DNA of 64,000 nucleotides from Bradyrhizobium zhengyangense (GTDB lineage Bacteria; Pseudomonadota; Alphaproteobacteria; Rhizobiales; Xanthobacteraceae), in NCBI RefSeq assembly GCF_022012435.1, contig NZ_JAKLUA010000001.1, positions 62,001 through 126,000 on the forward strand. The letters are read 5' to 3'. Shown piece after piece: positions 56,972-64,000 of this stretch. How positions within the stretch are numbered: position 1 is the first letter of the stretch; each line of letters opens with the position of its first letter. The notes under the pieces were generated by a model. The model worked only from the letters and a program-made list of their open reading frames with translations, made no database searches and was not told the DNA's origin. Both the position numbers and the translations under genes were made by a program.

Positions 56972-58399
56972 TTACGTCGTAGATTGGTCCTTAAGCCGGT
57001 CCAGGCTTTCCTGGCGTCCCAGCACGTCCAAAACCTCAAATATTCCAGGCGACGTGGTGCGGCCGGTCAATGCTGCTCGCAGCGGCTGGGCGACCGCGCC
57101 GAGCTTGAGACTATTTTCCTCGGCGAAGGCGCGCAGCGCAGCTTCGGTGGCAGCGCCGCTCCAGGTCTCGCCTTTCTCCAGCGCGGAATGAAGCTGGCCG
57201 ATCAGCTTGCGGTTCTCGGGCGTCAGCAGGGCTGCCGCCTTCGGGTCGAGCTGCAACGGCCGGTCGGCGAAGATGAAAGAGGCGCCGTCGATCAGCTCGA
57301 TCAGCGTCTTGGCGCGCTCCTTCAGGGATGGCATGGCCTTGAGCAGCTGGGCGCGCGTGGCGTCGTTTAACTTGGCCTTAATCTCGTCGCGCGCGGGCAC
57401 GACGTGGTCGAGCACGTCCTCGAACATCTTCACGAGCGATTGATCGTCGGCGTGACGGATGTAATGGCCGTTGAGGTTCTCCAACTTGGCGAAGTCGAAG
57501 CGGGCGGCGGCGCGGCCGACATTGGCGAGGTCGAACGCCGCGATCATCTCCTCGGTCGAGAAGATCTCCTGATCGCCATGGCTCCAGCCGAGCCGGACGA
57601 GGTAATTCCGGAGCGCGGCCGGGAGGTATCCCATGGCGCGGTAGGCATCGACGCCGAGCGCGCCGTGGCGCTTGGAGAGTTTTGAGCCGTCCGGGCCGTG
57701 GATCAGCGGGATGTGGGACATGTTCGGGAGCGCCCAGCCCATCGCATCGTAGATCTGCTTCTGGCGGGCGGCGTTGATGAGGTGGTCGTCGCCGCGGATG
57801 ACATGGGTGACGCCCATGTCGTGGTCATCCACGACCACAGCGAGCATGTAGGTCGGGTTGCCATCGCCGCGCAGCAGGACGAGGTCGTCGAGGTTCTCGT
57901 TCTGCCAGACCACACGACCCTGGACCTGGTCCTCGATCACGGTCTCGCCGGTCTGCGGCGCGCGCAGGCGGATGGTCGGCTTGACGTCAGCCGGCGCGGT
58001 GGCCGGATCGCGGTCGCGCCACATGCCGTCATAGAGGCGGGTGCGTCCTTCCGCGCGCGCCTTCTCGCGCATGGCGGCGAGCTCCTCGGCGGTGGCGTAG
58101 CAGCGATAGGCCTTGCCGTCGGCGAGCAACTGCTCGGCGATCTCGCGGTGGCGGGCCGCGCGGCTGAACTGGTAGATGACGTCGCCATCCCAGCCGAGCT
58201 CCAGCCATTTCAGCCCGTCCAGGATCGCGCCGATCGCAGCCTCGGTGGAGCGCTCCCGGTCGGTGTCCTCGATCCGGAGCAGCATCTTGCCGCCGTGCTT
58301 CTTCGCAAAGAGCCAGTTGAACAGCGCCGTGCGGGCGCCTCCGATATGGAGGAAGCCGGTCGGGGAGGGAGCAAAGCGGGTGACGACGGAATCGGTCAT
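56972..58399 (-). CDS. gltX: Glutamyl-tRNA synthetase
   Basis: Charges tRNA-Glu; 475 aa class I synthetase. The HIGH motif appears as [20 protein letters not shown] at residues 10-29 and KMSKS as [12 protein letters not shown] near 243. [12 protein letters not shown] is the GlnRS/GluRS-specific stretch. It diverges from glnS across a 144-nt promoter region (58400-58543). No second gltX is seen in this window. Confidence 0.97.
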   Translation of the reverse strand: MTDSVVTRFAPSPTGFLHIGGARTALFNWLFAKKHGGKMLLRIEDTDRERSTEAAIGAILDGLKWLELGWDGDVIYQFSRAARHREIAEQLLADGKAYRCYATAEELAAMREKARAEGRTRLYDGMWRDRDPATAPADVKPTIRLRAPQTGETVIEDQVQGRVVWQNENLDDLVLLRGDGNPTYMLAVVVDDHDMGVTHVIRGDDHLINAARQKQIYDAMGWALPNMSHIPLIHGPDGSKLSKRHGALGVDAYRAMGYLPAALRNYLVRLGWSHGDQEIFSTEEMIAAFDLANVGRAAARFDFAKLENLNGHYIRHADDQSLVKMFEDVLDHVVPARDEIKAKLNDATRAQLLKAMPSLKERAKTLIELIDGASFIFADRPLQLDPKAAALLTPENRKLIGQLHSALEKGETWSGAATEAALRAFAEENSLKLGAVAQPLRAALTGRTTSPGIFEVLDVLGRQESLDRLKDQSTT

Positions 58400-58543
58400 T
58401 CTTGGCAGGGCCTATGCATTGGAGGCGGTGGTATATAACAGGACCAGAGCATAACTAAAGCCCGACAGCGGACGCCTTAAGGCCTTGGCTCAGCCAAGCG
58501 AATTTGGCAGAAGGACCGCTGATTTCCCTACAGGATTTTCATA
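58400..58543. promoter_or_regulatory. Divergent gltX/glnS promoter region
   Basis: A 144-nt gap between divergent genes. The block around 58425-58450 is AT-richer (GGTGGTATATAACAGG) and TATATAA could serve as a -10 element. No operator was recognised. Confidence 0.35.
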
Positions 58544-60220
<1,677 letters not shown>

Positions 60221-60240
60221 CGCAAAGGGCTGACAGGCAC

Positions 60241-60627
60241 ATGAGCAGCGAGGCCGACGCCATCGTTTCCGCCATCATCGCGAAATGGTGCGCCGGGTTC
60301 GCGACGCTCGATGCGGCTGCGCTGTCGGCGCTGTATTCGAAGAACGCATTCTTCTTCGGCTCCAACCCAAGGCTCTATCGGGGCAGGGATGGCGTCACCG
60401 ATTATTTCAACGGCCTGCCGCGCTGGCGCAAGCCGGGCGCGGCATTTTCCGAGGTGCAGGCGGCGCAGGTCGGTCCCGATCTGATCAATATGGGCGCGAC
60501 CATCACGTTCAACTTCGCAGGTGAGCGCCCGGATCTCGTCGTCAAGATGAGTTGGGTCATCATCCGCCAGGACGGTGACTGGAAGATCGTCAATCACCAC
60601 GCCTCGGCCAAGGCGCTGCTGATCTGA
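60241..60627 (+). CDS. SnoaL/NTF2-like fold protein (SgcJ/EcaC type)
   Basis: A 128-residue single-domain protein of the cone-shaped NTF2-like fold. The pattern WCAGFATLDAAALSALYSKN, AFFFGSNPRLYRGRDGVTDY and the closing WVIIRQDGDWKIVNHHASAK is typical of the SgcJ/EcaC-type SnoaL group. It starts 20 nt after glnS, so it may be co-transcribed. Such proteins bind or isomerise small molecules; no activity can be assigned. Confidence 0.8.
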   Translation: MSSEADAIVSAIIAKWCAGFATLDAAALSALYSKNAFFFGSNPRLYRGRDGVTDYFNGLPRWRKPGAAFSEVQAAQVGPDLINMGATITFNFAGERPDLVVKMSWVIIRQDGDWKIVNHHASAKALLI

Positions 60628-60715
60628 CAGGCGCGCCGTCACACGCTATCGTCATTCCGGGGAGAGCAACGAACGCGCTCCCTATGCGTTGGGTGGGTCC
60701 AACGAGGATCCCACC

Positions 60716-60949
60716 ATGCAGAACATCGCAGAGCATATGGAAGTCATCGGCGCCGACGGCGTCCATATCGGAACGGTCGACAAGGTCGAGGGCAACCGCA
60801 TCAAGCTGACCAAGAAGGATAGCGGTGAGGGCAGTCACAAGGGACACCACCATTTCATCGACAAGGGCCTTGTCGCCGGTGTCGAAGGCAACAAGGTCCG
60901 CCTGTCGGCCAAGGCGGACGTCGCGGTGACGATGGAAGAGGAAAAGTAG
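60716..60949 (+). CDS. DUF2171 (PRC-barrel-like) small protein
   Basis: A 77-residue cytoplasmic protein. The ATG at 60716 follows GAGGATCCC; an earlier frame start is not supported. It has the pattern MEVIGADGVHIGTVDKVEGN, RIKLTKKDSG, HHFIDKGLVAGVEGNKVRLS, that is, a small beta-barrel like PRC-barrel domains and typical of DUF2171. It is His-rich in the middle (SHKGHHHF). Function unknown. Relatives are often stress-associated, which is not shown here. Confidence 0.85.
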   Translation: MQNIAEHMEVIGADGVHIGTVDKVEGNRIKLTKKDSGEGSHKGHHHFIDKGLVAGVEGNKVRLSAKADVAVTMEEEK

Positions 60950-61048
60950 GGGCGCGGCCCCTTCGTTCCTGATCCGTACCGCTATTCGGCGACCTGCACG
61001 TTCCGGTAGGCTCTGCGCCCGTCGCGTATCGCAGGGGTTGCCAAGGGA

Positions 61049-63331
61049 ATGGCGGAGCCGGGCCGGCCGCAGCGTCTGTCGCAAGGCATTGCCGGGACTT
61101 GGCCGACAGGCCGGGCCGCGTCGGCCGGAGGCTTTGTGCCGGCAGGGTCGGGCGTCTGGCCCGGGGTTGTCGGGACGCTGCGCGAATGGGCCAAGGCCGA
61201 GGCTGGTGCGGGGCGGCTGTTTCCCTGGGTGCCCATCGCCTTCGGCTGCGGCATCGCGCTCTATTTTACCGCCGATCACGAGCCGGTGCTGTGGGTCACG
61301 GTTGCGACGGCGGCCGCGCTCACGCTCGGCGCGGCCCTGTTGCGGAGGAGCCGGTGGTTTGCGCCCGCGATCATGATCGCGGCGGTCGCGGCCGGTTTTG
61401 CGGCGGCGACGTGGAAGACGGCGCGCATCGCCCACACTGTGCTCGCAAAGCCGCTTTATTCCGTGTCGCTGTCGGGCTTCGTCGAGACCCGCGACATCCG
61501 CGAACGCACTGACCGCTTCGTGCTGCGCGTCACGGTGATGGAGGCGCAGCGCAGCGACGTGAAGCTGGAGCGCGTCCGCCTCTCCGTGCGCAAGGGAACC
61601 GCCCCCGACGTCGGCAGCTTCGTGCAGCTGAAAGCGCGGCTGATGCCACCGCTGTCGCCATTGCGGCCGGGCAGCTACGATTTCTCGCGCGACATGTTCT
61701 TCCAGGGCATCGGTGCGTCCGGCTTTGCGATGGGAGCAATCACGACTGTGACGCCGCCCGTGCCGGGCGGATTGCAGCTACGCTACGCCGCGGTCATGCA
61801 AGGCCTGCGCGATGCGATCGACGCGCGCATCCGCGCGACACTCGACGGCGACAACCGCGCCATCGCGACCGCGCTGCTCACCGGCCGCCGCGATGCGATC
61901 ACCACGCCCGTCAATGACGCGATGTTCATCTCGGGGCTCGGTCACGTCCTCTCGATTTCAGGCTATCACATGGCCGTCGTCGCGGGTGTCGTCTTCTTCG
62001 CGGTCCGCGCGCTGCTCGCGCTCGTCCCGGGACTGACCGTGGGCTTTCCCATCAAGAAATGGTCGGCCGCCGCTGCGCTGGCTGCGTCGGCGTTCTATCT
62101 GCTGCTCTCGGGCGCCGAAGTCGCGACACAAAGATCGTTCTTCATGACCGCGGTGGTGCTGATTGCTGTCATCGTCGATCGCCGCGCGATCACGTTCCGC
62201 ACCCTGGCCGTGGCGGCGCTGATCGTGCTCGCAGTCGCGCCGGAAGCGCTGGTGCATCCAAGCTTTCAAATGTCGTTCGCCGCAACGCTCGGGCTCGTCG
62301 CGCTGGTGCAGGTCGGCATGCCGAGCCTGTTTGCCTCGCCCGATCATTCGGCGACCGCGCGCATCGCGCTGTGGGGCGGCCGCGAGATCGCGATGTTGTT
62401 CATGGCCTCGATGATCGCGGGACTTGCGACTACGCCTTACGCCGCCTTCCATTTCCACCGTGTTACGCCTTACGGCGTGCTTGCCAATCTCGGCGCGATG
62501 CCGGTGGTCTCGGCGCTGGTGATGCCGGCAGGGCTATTGGGATTGCTCGCGGCTCCCTTCGGGCTGGACGGAGTGTTCTGGTGGTTGATGGGGATCGGCA
62601 TCGACTGGATGATTTTGGTCACGCGCTGGGTCGCTGCGTTACCGGGCGCGGTCGGCCACGTCGCGGCCTTCGGCACGGCGCCGCTGATCGTTGCGAGCTT
62701 GGGCCTGGTCCTGATGGGCCTGCTGCGCACGCCGCTGCGATGGTCGGGAGCATTCGTGCTGGTGGCGGCGACCATCTGGGGTCTTTCCATCAGGCAACCC
62801 GACATTCTCATCGCCGGTGACGGTCAGAACGTCGCGGTGCGAGGCAGGGACGGGCAGCTGCATCTGATCAGGACGAAGAAGGACAATTTCCTGCTGAAGG
62901 AGTGGCTCGCGGCTGACGCTGATCCGCGCGATGCGGCGAGTGGCTCGCTCGGTGACGGCGTGTCGTGTGACGACGCCGGTTGCGTGACGCCGCTTGCTGA
63001 CGGCCGCATGGTCGCCCTGGCGCTGCGCATCGACGCGCTGGCCGATGATTGCAGCCGCGCGGCACTGGTGGTGACCGCAAGGCCCGCGCCGCCGGATTGT
63101 ACCGCGATGGTGGTCGACCGGCCGCGTCTGGTGAGCCAGGGTGCGCTGGCGCTGACACCCCGCGGCGACGGTTTTGCGATTCAGTCGGTGAGGGCGAGGG
63201 GCGCAAACCGCCCCTGGTCGCCGGCGGCGGCCGGCGATGGCGATTTCGAACTGACCCTCGTGCCGCGGTCGGCAGCTCCGCGCTCCAAGGACGCAACACC
63301 GTCGGAGGCCGACCTTCAGGCCGAGGATTAG
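61049..63331 (+). CDS. comEC: ComEC/Rec2-family DNA-uptake channel protein without a visible nuclease motif
   Basis: Inner-membrane protein of 760 aa. An N-terminal hydrophobic region and OB-fold-like DUF4131 domain (about 50-230; LYSVSLSGFVETRDIRERTD) are followed by the competence domain with many helices (about 260-600: FISGLGHVLSISGYHMAVVA, LSGAEVATQRSFFMTAVVLI, HPSFQMSFAATLGLVALVQV). After residue 610 a soluble tail keeps a beta-lactamase-like outline but has no HxHxDH motif. It may import DNA during transformation, though this is unproven in Bradyrhizobium. It converges on the next gene with 10 nt between stops. Confidence 0.9.
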   Translation: MAEPGRPQRLSQGIAGTWPTGRAASAGGFVPAGSGVWPGVVGTLREWAKAEAGAGRLFPWVPIAFGCGIALYFTADHEPVLWVTVATAAALTLGAALLRRSRWFAPAIMIAAVAAGFAAATWKTARIAHTVLAKPLYSVSLSGFVETRDIRERTDRFVLRVTVMEAQRSDVKLERVRLSVRKGTAPDVGSFVQLKARLMPPLSPLRPGSYDFSRDMFFQGIGASGFAMGAITTVTPPVPGGLQLRYAAVMQGLRDAIDARIRATLDGDNRAIATALLTGRRDAITTPVNDAMFISGLGHVLSISGYHMAVVAGVVFFAVRALLALVPGLTVGFPIKKWSAAAALAASAFYLLLSGAEVATQRSFFMTAVVLIAVIVDRRAITFRTLAVAALIVLAVAPEALVHPSFQMSFAATLGLVALVQVGMPSLFASPDHSATARIALWGGREIAMLFMASMIAGLATTPYAAFHFHRVTPYGVLANLGAMPVVSALVMPAGLLGLLAAPFGLDGVFWWLMGIGIDWMILVTRWVAALPGAVGHVAAFGTAPLIVASLGLVLMGLLRTPLRWSGAFVLVAATIWGLSIRQPDILIAGDGQNVAVRGRDGQLHLIRTKKDNFLLKEWLAADADPRDAASGSLGDGVSCDDAGCVTPLADGRMVALALRIDALADDCSRAALVVTARPAPPDCTAMVVDRPRLVSQGALALTPRGDGFAIQSVRARGANRPWSPAAAGDGDFELTLVPRSAAPRSKDATPSEADLQAED

Positions 63332-63341
63332 AACCGATGGT

Positions 63342-63776
63342 TCAACCGATCGGCAGGCGCGGAGGCGTCGGACTGATATCGGAAATCACTTGCGGCTTAT
63401 GCTCGCGCTCACCGAACGGCTGGGTCACCGGCAGCTGCAGCACGGTTGCGCGCTGGCCTTCGACGAGTTGGGTCACCAGCACATATTTGCCATCGGGAAA
63501 TTCGATCGCGTCGTGATGACGATCGGGAATGTGCGGATCGACCTTGCCGAACTTGCCGACGCGCGAATTGATGGTGCGCGTCCAGATCCACCTGTTGTCG
63601 TAACGGACGTTGTCGGCGAAGGCGAGCTCCGTTCCCGGCAGCAGGCAGACCGCGACCGACATGTCGGCTTCGGAGGCGAAGCCGCGCGTCGAGGTGCCGC
63701 GGAAGGTTGTCGTGACAATCGTCTCGCCGACTTCTGCGGGACGCGTCGCGACGGCATGCAGGCTATAGTCACACAT
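63342..63776 (-). CDS. Conserved protein of unknown function
   Basis: A 144-residue protein. The ATG at 63776 has GAGGAG 7 nt upstream and is much better than the in-frame ATG at 63851. No signal peptide or membrane segment. The body has MCDYSLHAVATRPAEVGETI, then ADMSVAVCLLPGTELAFADN, and a C-terminal Pro-rich end. Cys2 and another Cys near residue 45 are the only thiols. I do not recognise a characterised family. Convergent with comEC. Confidence 0.7.
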   Translation of the reverse strand: MCDYSLHAVATRPAEVGETIVTTTFRGTSTRGFASEADMSVAVCLLPGTELAFADNVRYDNRWIWTRTINSRVGKFGKVDPHIPDRHHDAIEFPDGKYVLVTQLVEGQRATVLQLPVTQPFGEREHKPQVISDISPTPPRLPIG

Positions 63777-64000
63777 CGGGTGCTCCTCATCAGCGATAGA
63801 GCACCGCGCCTCTTCTGAGGCGCAGGCCTCTATCAGAGTGGAAGCTTGCAATCATATGCGATGTTGGGGGCAAATCTGCGGCTCAGATCCGCGGCTTGCA
63901 ATCACAATATCTTTCCCGCGCCGATGAGGAACAAAGCCTGCTCCTGTGCATTCGGGAGACTTCGCTCTCAGCGTCCTGATGGTGCCGACCAGCCCGAATA
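63777..64000. other. Right-edge intergenic sequence with an 11-nt direct repeat
   Basis: GCTTGCAATCA occurs at 63844-63854 and 63894-63904 (50-nt spacing), upstream of the 63776 gene. No coding frame with support was seen before the window ends. Confidence 0.4.

Noticed and set aside
63852..64000. SOS box (GAAC-N7-GAAC) near the right edge, where lexA is often found in relatives
   Set aside because: The nearest match, GAACAAAGCCTGCTC, lacks the second GAAC half-site. No lexA coding sequence is visible.

Overview
The window looks like a chromosomal segment of a Bradyrhizobium species or a close Nitrobacteraceae relative (Alphaproteobacteria). The evidence is the high GC, the syntenic run rpsB-tsf-pyrH-frr-uppS-cdsA-dxr-rseP-bamA-lpxD-fabZ-lpxA-lpxI-lpxB, an RpsB with a long C-terminal extension, a five-gene operon matching the Bradyrhizobium pcuABCDE copper operon, and a GTAGGGTGGGCAAAG-type inverted-repeat element familiar from Bradyrhizobium intergenic regions. 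No rRNA, tRNA, CRISPR array, transposase or phage gene was seen. Most of the window is core chromosome with two more variable stretches (about 13.8-24.5 kb and 49-55.4 kb).

Layout. 1-3.6 kb: leftward ribose-type ABC importer (binding protein, double ATPase, permease cut by the window edge). 3.7-4.6 kb: a single-domain globin behind a leader that ends in an intrinsic terminator. 4.6-10.2 kb: copper-acquisition operon pcuABCDE. 10.4-13.8 kb: proS and the Lol lipoprotein-release transporter. 13.8-24.5 kb: accessory region with an MDR oxidoreductase and an XRE/MmyB-type regulator that share an identical 20-bp upstream site; a leftward MFS / carboxymuconolactone-decarboxylase-like / cupin / ABM-monooxygenase cluster divergent from a LysR gene; a TetR regulator with a DMT exporter; a DHDPS-family aldolase; and a periplasmic ClpP-fold protein. 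25-31.3 kb: outer-membrane beta-barrel protein, a very small membrane protein behind a LexA-type box, dnaE, a lipoprotein and an exported beta-carbonic anhydrase. 31.4-33.9 kb: a secreted caspase-fold protein lacking both catalytic residues. 34.1-49.0 kb: the translation, isoprenoid, envelope and lipid A block. 49.1-55.4 kb: a leftward operon with a ROK regulator, a CUT1 sugar importer and an SDR. 55.5-63.8 kb: gltA, gltX, glnS, two small proteins, a ComEC-type protein and a conserved protein of unknown function.

How it works together. The pcu genes supply copper across both membranes to periplasmic cuproproteins such as cytochrome oxidases. The rpsB-to-lpxB block couples translation factors to undecaprenyl, CDP-diacylglycerol, isoprenoid and lipid A synthesis and to outer-membrane assembly. 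The two sugar importers are separately organised, and the CUT1 one is probably repressed by its own ROK gene through a perfect palindrome at the operon's 5' end.

The strongest new lead is a 32-36 residue single-helix membrane protein (25992/26004-26102). Its putative promoter carries a GAAC-N7-GAAC LexA box between the -35 and -10 elements. This is the architecture of the Caulobacter SOS division inhibitor SidA. Other leads are the pseudo-caspase, the direct-repeat operator pair of the MmyB-type regulator, a possible attenuator or small RNA upstream of the globin, and two genes whose apparent N-termini are cut off by in-frame TAG codons. All start sites, promoters and operators are read by eye from sequence and have not been tested.
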